From NCBI GenBank assembly GCA_014946745.1, contig JADCRD010000002.1:682001-746000 (forward strand): 64,000 nucleotides of DNA, written 5' to 3'. Position 1 is the first letter of the stretch. Every line of letters begins with the position of its first letter. The notes beneath the pieces were generated by a model. It searched no databases and was not told the origin of the DNA. It saw nothing but the letters and a program-made list of their open reading frames with translations. Position numbers and translations under genes: made by a program. The DNA is from Lysobacterales bacterium (GTDB taxonomy: Bacteria; Pseudomonadota; Gammaproteobacteria; Xanthomonadales; Xanthomonadaceae). Below are positions 9,230-18,229 of the stretch, one piece after another.

Positions 9230-9502
9230 CCAAATCGAGTGCGGAGCGTGTGAATTCGCTCCGGAGCGGGGTGATGTGGCACAAAAGGGCCTGACCCCGG
9301 ATTCCAAGACCTGACCACGGTTTCGAGAACGCTCTACGGAAGCAACCCCAAAAAGAATATTGACAACCAAATCTCAGTGAGTCAACTAGCGATTCGCCTT
9401 TTCGCGGGTAGAAATCCACCAGTTCAAACAATGCCATAGCTTCCAGCGGTGGCACATTAGAAAGCACTTCAAATGCCTAGTCTCCCTACAAAGGAATCTC
9501 GA

Positions 9503-9886
9503 ATGTCGATGGTCTTCATTTGTCACCGCAGCGCCGACAAGGCACTCGCCATGCAACTCGCAGAGCAATTTGGCGCAGCTGGACATGAGGTTTGGTTAGA
9601 CATCTGGAGGATAGGCGTCGGCGATTCAATAGTCGCCAAAATTGAAGAGGGTTTGAGTGCAGCAAATTATCTGGTGTTGTGCTATTCGGCCGCCGGACCC
9701 TCCGACTGGACCGATAGAGAGTTCCACTCAGCCTTGCACCGCCAACTCTCTGGCCAGCCCATCAAAGTATTGCCAGCCCGATTGAGCGGCGGCGAACCAT
9801 CAGCGATAGTGGCGGACATTAAGTTTGCCGACTTAGTCTCAGACTGGAATAAGGCAGTCAACGACCTACTGAGGGCAATGCAGTGA
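9503..9886 (+). CDS. Stand-alone TIR-domain protein
   Basis: A 127-residue protein that is essentially one TIR domain. Landmarks are MVFICHRSADK (strand A), VWLDIWRIGVGDSI (BB-loop region), NYLVLCYSAAGPSDW and the following REF, whose Glu73 is at the position of the catalytic glutamate of NAD-cleaving TIR domains. The ATG at 9503 is preferred over one 30 bases upstream because AAGGA lies just ahead of it. The stop overlaps the start of the NACHT gene by four bases (GTGA), so the two are translationally coupled. Bacterial TIR proteins commonly deplete or convert NAD+ in anti-phage defence; here that is inference from family and context. Confidence 0.85.
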   Translation: MSMVFICHRSADKALAMQLAEQFGAAGHEVWLDIWRIGVGDSIVAKIEEGLSAANYLVLCYSAAGPSDWTDREFHSALHRQLSGQPIKVLPARLSGGEPSAIVADIKFADLVSDWNKAVNDLLRAMQ

Positions 9887-12800
9887 GCGTAAAGGTGCTG
9901 ATCGTCCACGCAGAGGGTGAAGAAAGCTGGGCTGAATTGCTAGCCGAACCGATTCGGAAAGCAGGCTACGAACCCATTCACTATGGCACAATTCTAGTCG
10001 GGGACTCCTTCACCGAAGAAGCTTCTAATCTGTTGGCCGCTAATGGACCTTTGGTTCTTTGCGGGACAATAAAAGCTGCCGGGACCGGGCTGCCATATCG
10101 TCTTCTCAACGCTGCACGCAGTCAAAGAAGCAAGATATTCATCTTTCCTGTGCGAATGGAGGCAAACGCGCATCTTGAGGTTCTTGCGCTAGGCGCGAGG
10201 ATTTCCGAGTACCATAGTAATCCTGCACAAGGTGTCAGCGATCTATTGACCGCTTTGCTTGCGCGCTGTCCACTTGACGCAGATACACGCGAGATGCAGC
10301 GAGCTTTCGATCTCGAGTCGCGTTACAGGGCCCTCACCCTCTGCGCCTGTGACATCGTCGATCTCGCCAACCTTCCGGAAGACGATCGCCACCTAGCCTC
10401 GCGCGAACTCGAACTACGCCGCCTTTATGTTGCCCTTCGCCTGCGCCTTGAAGGACGGATTGATGACGAAGTGGGGGAGCAGACTCTACTGGCCCTCGAA
10501 GCGCAGAGGCGCGCAGGGTGGGGGGCACCACGCGAAAGGCAAGAGGCAGAAACAAAACTTGTTTCTGTTGGAGAGCGACTTGCTGCGGCTAAACGCCTTG
10601 TAGTTCTGGGTGACCCAGGGGCAGGGAAGAGCACCCTATTGCGTTGGATCGCTACAGCATATTTGTTGCGCCTACAAGCAGACGGAGACTGGCAGGCGCT
10701 GCCGGACATTGCCAGTTTGCCAGCAAACGATTGGCTTCCTATTCTGATTCGTTGCCGCGACCTGCCACCCGAGACGGTGACATTAGACAGCATGCTCCAA
10801 CACACGCTGCGCAAAAGCGAGTTGACGGAAGATCAATGCGACGCTTTGAAGCAGTTGTTGCGCGGAAAGCTCGAACGTGGGGAGGCGCTACTATTGATCG
10901 ATGGCCTCGACGAGGTAACCGACCCCAGTGCACGAATTCGCTTGGCTGAACAGATAGAGCTGATCCATCGCGCACACCCTTTAGCGCCAGTGGTTGCCAC
11001 CTCACGCATAGTAGGCTATAGGGAAATGGGCCACCGAATCCGAGCTGGATTTGAACATCTCACCGTCGCTGACTTGTCGCACGAAGATAAGGACGATTTT
11101 GCTCGCCGGTGGTGCGCCCTCACCGAGCAACCTGATCGGCAACAGGCCGCAGCAGCAGAATTGATTAACGACATTCATTCTAGCGACCGGATTGAGCGAC
11201 TTACCGGCAACCCGATGCTGCTTACGACAATGGCGTTGATTAAAAGAAAGATTGGACGTTTGCCACAGCGTCGAGTCGACTTGTACGAGAAGGCAGTAGA
11301 AGTCTTACTTAATTGGCGCAGTGCTGTAGATACGGCATTGGACGATCGCGAAGCATTACCACAACTGGAGTATATAGCTCACGCGATGTGTGCTGAGGGA
11401 ATTCAACAACTGCGCGAAGACCAAGCGTTGGACTTGCTTCGACAGTGCCGCACGGACTACCCGAACATACACCCATTGACTCAGCATAGTCCGGAAGATT
11501 TTCTTGCCCTTCTAGAGCGTCGGACGGGCCTCTTGATACAGAGCGGTTACTCTCGTCATCAGGGCCGCAGCAGGCCGGTCTACGAGTTCCGCCATCTGAC
11601 TCTGCAGGAGTTCCTGGCCGGACTTGCCTTGGTGCAGGGGCACTATAGGGGTAGAGAAGCTGGTCAGAGCCTGGCTGAGGTTATCGCACCGCTCGCGGGC
11701 CAAGTTGGGGATTCAGAGTTTGGCGTAGTTGACGCAGAGGCTGACATGGCAGTGGTTGAAAACTGGCGAGAGGCAATTCGCCTATGTTTGGCGCTGTGCC
11801 CTGACGAGCAAATCGATGGAGCACTACGTGGCGTCTTGCGCCCGCTTCCTGGAGAGCTGGAAACAGCCAGGCCGCGGGCTGTACAAGCAGCCTTATGCCT
11901 TGCTGACGAGCCCAATGTTAGCCCAGAAGTGGCTGGTGACGTTATCCAATCCCTCATTGCCGCAATTCGACCCTGTGATGGCGAGGGATATGTGAATAGC
12001 AGCCTAGACGCAGCTATTGTTCAACTTGCCGGGTCGCGCTGGGCCAGCCCAACGGCTGAGGCACTTCTGGACCAGTTCTTCAGGGAATCTGAACCCTTCA
12101 GGCGGAGCAGCAGTGGGTCTCTTTACGCCATACTGCAGCGGAAACGAAATGATCAAGATACAAGTCGGCTTGCGCAGGCCACAATTCTTCTAAAGCAAGC
12201 CACTGAACGCGAAGCGGCTAGCGTCGCTCTAATGGCAATGGAAATGGCCTATGAAGGAACTGAATACAAGTTCAATGACCTGGCAGAGGGGCTGACACGT
12301 TGGCTATCTGGCGGCGCGGCGGTTAGCCATGCGGCCGCATGGGCGCTGGCCTGGATAACGGACAAGCCGAACAAGTCGCAATCAGTTGACCTCGGGACTG
12401 TCGAGTTGGCTCGTGTGGTCGAGGCGATTGAACGTACAGATTGCGACAGTGAGGCATTGTACTTTCTCAGTTGGATAGTTGCCTCGCACAGAACAACAGA
12501 GGCCGTCCCGGCTCTGCTTCGGCAGCTACCTTACGCTCCACCGCGCACGCAATCCCGAATACTCAGCACTGTTGGAGAGGTCGGAGGCAAAAATGAGTTT
12601 GTGGCGATTGCTTCCTACCTTGGACACAGTAGCGAAGAGGTGAGGCGGGCAGCCCTAGGAGCACTCGCACAAACCCGCGAAGAGCTAATCGACCGGGCAC
12701 TTCTTGCCGAAAGATCTTACGCCAAGGCAACTTGGCTGGACCCTGGCAATGTTATCTCGGAAGCACAGGTGGCTCGCGCTGCAGAGACTTCGGGGCTTCA

Positions 12801-12900
12801 TGACTCAGAAGTCCGCGAACGCTACGAGCAACTAGCCGAGCTGTTCGACCTCAAGTTAAGTTGGGCCAAGACGACAGCAAGACGACAGGGTCAGGTCTAG
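9883..12900 (+). CDS. STAND NTPase with TIR-like N-terminus, NACHT and helical repeats
   Basis: A 1005-residue NLR-like protein. Residues 1-130 look like a TIR-like domain (VLIVHAEGEESWAELL, then LVLCGT), but GTGLPYRLL stands where active TIRs have S-x-W-x-x-x-E, so it probably lacks NADase activity. A helical linker leads to the NACHT core: Walker A GDPGAGKS at 243-250, Walker B LLLIDGLDE at 336-344, then VVATSRIVGYR (sensor region) and LTGNPMLLTTMA typical of NACHT winged-helix boundaries. From about 620 to the end it is alpha-helical, HEAT-like in places. It forms an operon with the TIR gene upstream. A bNACHT-type defence sensor is the best reading; codon use is visibly more AT-rich than its neighbours, suggesting transfer. 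Confidence 0.85.
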   Translation: MSVKVLIVHAEGEESWAELLAEPIRKAGYEPIHYGTILVGDSFTEEASNLLAANGPLVLCGTIKAAGTGLPYRLLNAARSQRSKIFIFPVRMEANAHLEVLALGARISEYHSNPAQGVSDLLTALLARCPLDADTREMQRAFDLESRYRALTLCACDIVDLANLPEDDRHLASRELELRRLYVALRLRLEGRIDDEVGEQTLLALEAQRRAGWGAPRERQEAETKLVSVGERLAAAKRLVVLGDPGAGKSTLLRWIATAYLLRLQADGDWQALPDIASLPANDWLPILIRCRDLPPETVTLDSMLQHTLRKSELTEDQCDALKQLLRGKLERGEALLLIDGLDEVTDPSARIRLAEQIELIHRAHPLAPVVATSRIVGYREMGHRIRAGFEHLTVADLSHEDKDDFARRWCALTEQPDRQQAAAAELINDIHSSDRIERLTGNPMLLTTMALIKRKIGRLPQRRVDLYEKAVEVLLNWRSAVDTALDDREALPQLEYIAHAMCAEGIQQLREDQALDLLRQCRTDYPNIHPLTQHSPEDFLALLERRTGLLIQSGYSRHQGRSRPVYEFRHLTLQEFLAGLALVQGHYRGREAGQSLAEVIAPLAGQVGDSEFGVVDAEADMAVVENWREAIRLCLALCPDEQIDGALRGVLRPLPGELETARPRAVQAALCLADEPNVSPEVAGDVIQSLIAAIRPCDGEGYVNSSLDAAIVQLAGSRWASPTAEALLDQFFRESEPFRRSSSGSLYAILQRKRNDQDTSRLAQATILLKQATEREAASVALMAMEMAYEGTEYKFNDLAEGLTRWLSGGAAVSHAAAWALAWITDKPNKSQSVDLGTVELARVVEAIERTDCDSEALYFLSWIVASHRTTEAVPALLRQLPYAPPRTQSRILSTVGEVGGKNEFVAIASYLGHSSEEVRRAALGALAQTREELIDRALLAERSYAKATWLDPGNVISEAQVARAAETSGLHDSEVRERYEQLAELFDLKLSWAKTTARRQGQV

Positions 12901-13350
12901 TCTTGTAGCATCGGGAGGATACGGAAGGAGGTGGCGAAAATGAGAAGCCGAGGGTCACCATTGCGCCGCCCGTGTCAACAGGGCTGACAAAACTCCTCCC
13001 GCTTCCCGGGCTTCTCTCTATTCCTGCTGACCCGCTCTTGGCTTGACCGTCCCCGCCTGTGTTCACGTGTGGCTGCGGCTCTTGGCCGCACCAGTCACCA
13101 TTTTGGATCTAGGCTCCTTCGGGAGCCCCAGGCATCGCTGCCCCAAACACTCATCGGTTCTGCCCTGGCGTCCATGTGGCCGGTTTTGGCTGCACAGGTA
13201 ACGTGGTTCGCGCGGTGCGCGTCCAACCCTTCGTTGGCTCGCCGGGCAGGCGGCCCCTGCCTTTGAATCGGGTCCGACGACGCCTGGATCATTCAGATCT
13301 GGTGGTTGCAAACCAACCCCATGTTCCGACCTCAGGCGCCGCCGGTGTGC
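12901..13350. other. Gene-free stretch between NACHT gene and IS110
   Basis: No gene seen. It contains gtcaccattgcgccgcc at about 12955, a short sequence found again near 15227 beside the first RAYT unit, and a few small hairpins (for example ctccttcgggag). Part of it is presumably the 3' flank of the IS110 element, whose outer end I cannot fix. Confidence 0.4.
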
Positions 13351-14367
13351 TTAGCCGAACGCCCGCTTCACATCGAAGTGGCCTCCGTCTTTGATCAGGT
13401 GGTAGCCGGCGCGTGCCAGCTTGTGGGCCACGGATTTGATCGCCACCGGGCGCGGCTTCTTGCTCGCCTTGCGATCGAACCAGCGGCGGATCTCGGGGCT
13501 GAAGCGGATCGCGAAGTTCGCGGCTTCGATCCACGCCCAGCTCAGGTAGCGGTTGCCGCACTTGGCGTTGCCGCTGCCCTTCTTCTTGCCGTTGGAGAGC
13601 CGCGTGCTCTCGACCATGCGGCAGTACGAGGCGTAGTCGCCGACGCTTTCGAAGCGTGAGATCTCGCCCGTCTCCAGGAGGATGGTGCTACCGAGCACAA
13701 CACCGATACCCGGCACGCTGCGCAGCGCTTGCAGTTCGGGCGTGCAACGGATCGACTCCAGCACCCAGCGTTCCATCTGGTCGACCTGGCTGTGCAAACA
13801 CTGCAACAGCTTGAGTTCTGACAGCACCGCCAGGCGCTCATGAACGTCCATGAACGTGCTCTCGATCGCCTCGCCGGTCAGCTGCCGCAGGTCGTTGGTG
13901 CGGATGCCGTGGCCCATACGCCGCGACCACGCACTCTGCAGCGAATTGGTCAGCGTCACGCTCTGGCGAACCAGCAGAAAGCGTCGTCGCAGCAGATCGC
14001 GCACGCCGCGTCGCTCACGCGGGTAGATGTAGCCCTCGGGCAGCAGGTTCAGGCGCAGCAGATGGGCAAGATGCCGCGCATCCGTGTGGTCATTGCCATG
14101 CTTCAGGCCTGCGTACTGCGGAATCGCGGCCGTGTTCACCAGACGAACATCAACGCCGGCATCCATCAGGCCATCGACCAGCCAGTACCAGTTGTAGGTC
14201 GACTCCACCGCCAGCGCCTTCAGCGCATTGAGGAAGGGCCCAAGCGCCTGCAGCACGTGCTCCAAGCTGTTCGGCAAACGTCGCTCGAACACCACTTCGT
14301 CCTGCTCGTCGATGACGGACAGCACCCCGTTGTTGGAATGAAGATCAATCGCTGCGTACAGTGTCAT
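13351..14367 (-). CDS. IS110-family transposase
   Basis: A 338-residue DEDD recombinase of the IS110 family, apparently full length. The N-terminal RuvC-like part has AAIDLHSNN (first Asp), VESTYNWYW (Glu) and HGNDHTDARHLAHLL (Asp pair). The C-terminal Transposase_20 part has the helix-hairpin VPGIGVVLGSTILLE and the region around the family's Ser motif (VESTRLSNGKKKGSGNAKCGNRYL). IS110 elements lack a DDE core and generally lack long inverted repeats, and their target choice depends on a noncoding RNA encoded beside the gene. It separates the TIR/NACHT operon from the RAYT-rich segment. Confidence 0.93.
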   Translation of the reverse strand: MTLYAAIDLHSNNGVLSVIDEQDEVVFERRLPNSLEHVLQALGPFLNALKALAVESTYNWYWLVDGLMDAGVDVRLVNTAAIPQYAGLKHGNDHTDARHLAHLLRLNLLPEGYIYPRERRGVRDLLRRRFLLVRQSVTLTNSLQSAWSRRMGHGIRTNDLRQLTGEAIESTFMDVHERLAVLSELKLLQCLHSQVDQMERWVLESIRCTPELQALRSVPGIGVVLGSTILLETGEISRFESVGDYASYCRMVESTRLSNGKKKGSGNAKCGNRYLSWAWIEAANFAIRFSPEIRRWFDRKASKKPRPVAIKSVAHKLARAGYHLIKDGGHFDVKRAFG

Positions 14368-14742
14368 CGCCGCCTCCTACTGCTGCTGGACATGAGCCAG
14401 CTAGGTTCCGCACCTTGGACTGTCCTGTCAGCAGTCGGGGGCGGCGCGATGAGTCTTCAGGTCTTGTTTTGCCACATGCCACGGAGAGCGTGGCCTGATC
14501 TCGAGAGCTCTGGGTCAGAGCTAGCAAAGCAGCAAAGCGTTGCCGCGCGCACGCAATCGTGCTGCGGAAAGGGTGCGGAAAGGGGGTCAGGTTCACTTAC
14601 CCGGTCGAGAAAGCAGAGTAGGAAAAGGGGTCAGGTTCACTTCCTTCCCCACATTTGGTGCTCCTGAGCTCCATTGAGTAGGAAACGGAGAATGGCCGCG
14701 AGCGTAGTGGCCAGCTTATGTCCATCCAGCCGAGCCGTTAAG
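14368..14742. other. 5' flank of IS110 with RAYT-type short repeats
   Basis: No protein gene is supported. The part adjacent to the transposase start (14368-14580) is where IS110-group elements encode their bridge RNA; short complementary segments (gccac..gtggc near 14477, gagctc..gagct near 14505) are visible but I cannot fold it. At about 14585 and 14627 are two isolated copies of ggggtcaggttcactt, the terminal repeat of the RAYT units further along. Confidence 0.4.
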
Positions 14743-15213
14743 ATGAAGTACATCTCAGCCGTCCTTTTCGGGCTTTTAGTCGCTCTTCTTCTTGTAGGCC
14801 TGCATGCGTTGGGCCTGCTTCTATGGAACAACTACATCGATCCGCTCTTCAGATTGTTGTTCGGCAGCGGAAGTGGCGGGCGATACGCTTGGGATGGTGA
14901 AAGCCTCCACGCAATTGACTTAATTCCTATTATTCTTGGCTGGTTTGTCTACTACGCCGGAATCGGAATTACTTGCGAATATGCCGAGAAGTATTGGACG
15001 GCTTGGCTTCATGTGCGAACAGCCGCATGGACCGCGTTAGTAGTGGTTGTTCTCGCGGGCCTCTTTTGGTTTGCATTTTACTTATTTATGGGCTACGCAG
15101 CGGGCGGCTTTAGCGGCATCTTGCTCGGCCTATATGGTGCTGCAACTCTCTGTGCCTCTGGCTGGGGAGGGTATAGCGCGGTGCGGGAGGTCTCGCCGCC
15201 ACGGCGTGTCTGA
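14743..15213 (+). CDS. Hypothetical inner-membrane protein
   Basis: A 156-residue protein with about four hydrophobic helices (YISAVLFGLLVALLLVGLH, LIPIILGWFVYYAGIGI, ALVVVVLAGLFWFAFYLF, GILLGLYGAATLC). The ATG at 14743 is chosen because it directly precedes the first membrane segment; the frame is open 69 bases further upstream but that part is charged and has no ribosome-binding site. It has no recognised family and stands alone between IS110 and the first RAYT unit, so it may be cargo. Function unknown. Confidence 0.55.
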   Translation: MKYISAVLFGLLVALLLVGLHALGLLLWNNYIDPLFRLLFGSGSGGRYAWDGESLHAIDLIPIILGWFVYYAGIGITCEYAEKYWTAWLHVRTAAWTALVVVVLAGLFWFAFYLFMGYAAGGFSGILLGLYGAATLCASGWGGYSAVREVSPPRRV

Positions 15214-15262
15214 GGCGAGGAGCGGGGTCACCATTGCGCCGCCAAGAACGGGGTCCAAGAAC

Positions 15263-16061
15263 GGGGTCAGGTTCACTTACCCGGTCGCGTTCTTTGATCT
15301 GGCCGGCCGATGTGCCGGCCGCACGTTGGCGAAGCGCTGGGTCTTGGCTTCGACCATCGCACGAAAGTCGTCGCGGCCGTAGGCGCGTTGCTGCTGCAGG
15401 TAGAGCCGGATCGAGGCGAGGTCTTCGTCGCTGATCGCCTCGGAGAGCAGGGCGCGATAGTGGTCTGCACCGATCGCTTGCTGGACGGGGTGCGGGGTCA
15501 GCAGCGGATCCTCGCGGAGCCCGCACAGGCCCGCGCAGCTCGACCACGGGAATGCGGCAGGGTCGTCCGTCATGCGGGCGCGGACGGGGTTCAGGTCGAT
15601 GTAGCGGCTGCAGCGCAGAAGATAGTGTTCGCTATCGACCAGGCAGGCCTTGTACCGACCTTCCCAGAGCGTTCCGGTGCGCGCGTGGCGCGCGTTGAAC
15701 TGCCCGACATAGCGCCGGCCGAGCTGTTGCATCAGGCAACCTGTGGAACCCACTTCGGGCGGCGTTGCCAACAGGTGGACGCGGTTGTCCATCAGTACAT
15801 AGGCGTGCAGCGTGCAGCCCGTGGCGAGCAGCGCCTCCCGCAACAGTTGGCGATAGCAGGCGCGATCAGTGTCGTCGAGGAAGCAGGGAAGGCGATTGTT
15901 TCCACGCTGCACGATGTGCTGCGGAATGCCTGGCAGGTCGAGTCGAGATTGGCGGGCCATGTGCACAGCATCGCTGCAGCGGTGGCCACCCTACGTGGGC
16001 ACAACGCTGGCGATGCTGTAGGACTTCGGCGCGCGGGGCTGTCGGAAGTGAACCTGACCCC
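15263..16061 (-). mobile_element. RAYT unit, copy 1 (799 bp)
   Basis: Bounded by an inverted repeat: ggggtcaggttcactt at 15263-15278 and its complement aagtgaacctgacccc at 16046-16061. The only gene inside is a REP-associated tyrosine transposase, and its stop codon lies in the repeat. A second unit of identical length and nearly identical sequence lies at 18705-19503 in the same orientation. Confidence 0.85.
15277..15960 (-). CDS. REP-associated tyrosine transposase (copy 1, HUH site mutated)
   Basis: A 227-residue Y1/HUH-like transposase of the TnpA-REP (RAYT) family. The N-terminus MARQSRLDLPGIPQHIVQRGNN is typical. The metal-binding segment, normally MDNHVHLL, reads MDNRVHLL here, so the first His of the HUH pair is Arg. 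The catalytic-helix region YLLRCSRYIDLNPVRA with its Tyr is intact. Copy 2 keeps the His, so copy 1 is probably inactive. The ATG at 15960 is preceded by an in-frame GTG two codons upstream that could also start translation. Confidence 0.88.
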   Translation of the reverse strand: MARQSRLDLPGIPQHIVQRGNNRLPCFLDDTDRACYRQLLREALLATGCTLHAYVLMDNRVHLLATPPEVGSTGCLMQQLGRRYVGQFNARHARTGTLWEGRYKACLVDSEHYLLRCSRYIDLNPVRARMTDDPAAFPWSSCAGLCGLREDPLLTPHPVQQAIGADHYRALLSEAISDEDLASIRLYLQQQRAYGRDDFRAMVEAKTQRFANVRPAHRPARSKNATG

Positions 16062-16087
16062 GTTTTCCGTTTTCCGCCGTTTCCCGG

Positions 16088-16903
16088 TCAACCTCCAGGC
16101 CGGCGCATCGCAAGTCGGTGCCGATTCCGGAAGCTATTGGGCGGTAGGCCGAACAGACGCGCAAAGCGTCGCGTGAACTCCGAGAGGTCGTTGAAGCCGC
16201 AGTCCAGGGCGATTTGCTGCACCGTTTCCGAGCTCTTCAGTAGTAACTGCGCGGCGCGAGTCAGACGCTGGCGCAGCACGTACTGGTAGGGCGTGCAGCC
16301 GACACAACGGCGGAACTGTCGGATCAGTCGGATCGTTTCCAGGCCGCTGTCGTCGGACATCCTCTGCAGCGTCCAGGGCTGTTGCGGTTGGGCATCCACT
16401 TCGCGGCTCAGGCGCTCCACCGCTGAGTGCGCGCGTGGATCAAGCCTGCGGTGCGGCAGCGACTTGCCCGACAGATCGATGGCAGCGTCCAACAGGTTGA
16501 GGGCGAGGTCTTCCCAGACGCCTGTGTCGGTGGACGCCATGCCCGCACTGGTCGTCAGACGCAGGGTGGCGTTGACCGGCGGGATGCGGTGGCGATGGAA
16601 TCGGGCATCGCCGCCGAAGGCGCTTTCCGCAAGCTCGGGCGCGAAGTGGAAGGCCATACAGCGGTCACCGCTGCTGTGCTCGTGTCCGCACTCGAAACAG
16701 GCATTGCGGTTGGTGAGCAGCAGCGCACCCGGCACCAACGTCTCGCGCCCGTGCTGCGATCGGTAGTGGAAGCTGCCCGACATCACCACGGCAACGCCGG
16801 TCCAGGCGTGCTGCTCCTCGAACCTGGGCGAATCGGGCCCGGCGCGGCAAATCAACTCGCGCACTCGCCAGCGATCGCCGGCGGCGACCGGTCGCGCGTC
16901 CAT
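16088..16903 (-). CDS. AraC-family transcriptional regulator
   Basis: A 271-residue regulator with an N-terminal cupin-like sensor half (SFHYRSQHGRETLVPGALLLTNRNACFECGHEH, cysteine- and histidine-rich) and a C-terminal double helix-turn-helix (RLIRQFRRCVGCTPYQYVLRQRLTRAAQLL, then IALDCGFNDLSEFTRRFARLFG). The start at 16903 is the first ATG before the conserved sensor; the long open frame upstream runs antisense to the next gene and is ignored. It is divergent from the glycolipid-binding-domain gene about 110-190 bases away and probably regulates it or itself. The ligand is unknown. Confidence 0.85.
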   Translation of the reverse strand: MDARPVAAGDRWRVRELICRAGPDSPRFEEQHAWTGVAVVMSGSFHYRSQHGRETLVPGALLLTNRNACFECGHEHSSGDRCMAFHFAPELAESAFGGDARFHRHRIPPVNATLRLTTSAGMASTDTGVWEDLALNLLDAAIDLSGKSLPHRRLDPRAHSAVERLSREVDAQPQQPWTLQRMSDDSGLETIRLIRQFRRCVGCTPYQYVLRQRLTRAAQLLLKSSETVQQIALDCGFNDLSEFTRRFARLFGLPPNSFRNRHRLAMRRPGG

Positions 16904-17092
16904 CAAGGTGTCGACGGCGGGCGAGTCAGCGATGGCAATTTTCCCCAAGACGCCGCGGGCGGCGACTGCGGATTCTAGCGGCTCACATTCCCGAGCGGCG
17001 CCCAAGCACCCATGAACCTTCTGATCGCGCTGCTCACCCTTGGACTCCTGCATGCCGCAGCCCAAGTTCCCGCCCACGACAAGGAAAGCGCC

Positions 17093-18229
17093 ATGTCCGC
17101 ACCGACCCGCAGCGCACGCACCTACGTCTGGCATCGCGAGATGGATGCCGGCAGTCACGAGCATGCCGTGGTCTTCAGCGAGGGCCAACGGCTGCGCATC
17201 GAAGGCCGCATTCTTGCAGTCGATGCCGGTACTCCCATCGAGGTGCACTACACCCTGCAGACCAACGCCGACGGCATCAGCCAGTCCCTGCAGCTTCGAC
17301 TGGCCGATGCTGAAGGCGAGCGTCGGCTCAGCCTGTGGCATGACGGCCAGGGCAACTGGTGGCGCGACGGTGAACCCGCGCTCGAACTTGCGGGATGCCT
17401 CGATATCGATTTGGGCCTGAGCCCAAGCACCAATGCTCTGCCACTGGCGCGTCTGCGACGCGACCACACCCGTGAGGCCGAGATTCGTGCCGCATGGGTC
17501 CGCTTTCCGGGCCTGCGTGTGGAGCCTGCCTTGCAAGCCTATCGGCAGCTAGATGACACACAGTGGCGATACCTGAATGTGGCAAGTGGCTTCAGTGCGG
17601 AGCTTGAAATCGATGACTGGTCGCTGCCGCGTCACTACGCCGGCATTTGGCGATTGATCGGTCGTCACGACGGTCCGATCGAGCTCGCTGGGCAAGGGTT
17701 TTCCGACGCATTGATCGCGACCGCACCGCATGAATCGCTCGGTCAGGTCAGCGATGACTTTTCCTGGCTGGTTGGGGGGTGGCAGGCCGAAGTTCGCGAT
17801 TTCGACGCCGACGGCAGCACCCGTATCGGCGTCGGCGAGTGGTGGTTCTCCTGGGTGCTCGAGGGCCGCGCCATGCAGGATGTATGGATCTCTCCTCCGC
17901 GCGCCGCGCGCGGCGACACGTCCCAGGGCGCGACTGCCGCACTCAGCGCATCCAGCAACCGCTACGGCACGACCTTGCGAACGTTCGAGCACGCTCGTGG
18001 CAGCTGGCGCATCCGCTGGACCAATCCCGTCAGCGGTGCCGAGAATCAGCTGGAAGGTCGCCGAAAGAACGATCGGATCGTACTGCTCGGCAAGATCGAC
18101 GGCGTGCTGCATCGCTGGCAATTCATCGATATCAGCGACGACCGTTTCACTTGGCAGGGCTACCAACTGCAGGCGGACGGCGAGCATTGGGCGTTGACAG
18201 CGCAGTTTGATCTGCGGCGCATTCGGTGA
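17093..18229 (+). CDS. Putative glycolipid-binding protein with DUF1579-like C-terminal domain
   Basis: A 378-residue protein. Residues about 10-195 match the putative glycolipid-binding family (PF06475 type): YVWHREMDAGSHEHA, then LAGCLDIDLGLSPSTNALPLARL and the closing SAELEIDDWSLPRHYAGIWRLI. From about 220 (SWLVGGWQAEV) it has a lipocalin/DUF1579-like beta domain. I prefer the ATG at 17093 because AAGGAAAG precedes it closely. The in-frame ATG at 17012 would add a signal-peptide-like stretch (MNLLIALLTLGLLHAAAQ), so an exported form is possible. It is divergent from the AraC regulator. Activity unknown. Confidence 0.75.
   Translation: MSAPTRSARTYVWHREMDAGSHEHAVVFSEGQRLRIEGRILAVDAGTPIEVHYTLQTNADGISQSLQLRLADAEGERRLSLWHDGQGNWWRDGEPALELAGCLDIDLGLSPSTNALPLARLRRDHTREAEIRAAWVRFPGLRVEPALQAYRQLDDTQWRYLNVASGFSAELEIDDWSLPRHYAGIWRLIGRHDGPIELAGQGFSDALIATAPHESLGQVSDDFSWLVGGWQAEVRDFDADGSTRIGVGEWWFSWVLEGRAMQDVWISPPRAARGDTSQGATAALSASSNRYGTTLRTFEHARGSWRIRWTNPVSGAENQLEGRRKNDRIVLLGKIDGVLHRWQFIDISDDRFTWQGYQLQADGEHWALTAQFDLRRIR

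Noticed and set aside
13840-14667. 275-codon plus-strand open frame over the IS110 gene
   Set aside because: Antisense shadow of the transposase with no ribosome-binding site.
16904-17536. N-terminal extension of the AraC regulator to a 482-residue protein
   Set aside because: The extension is antisense to the glycolipid-binding gene and has no family similarity; the ATG at 16903 fits the family.
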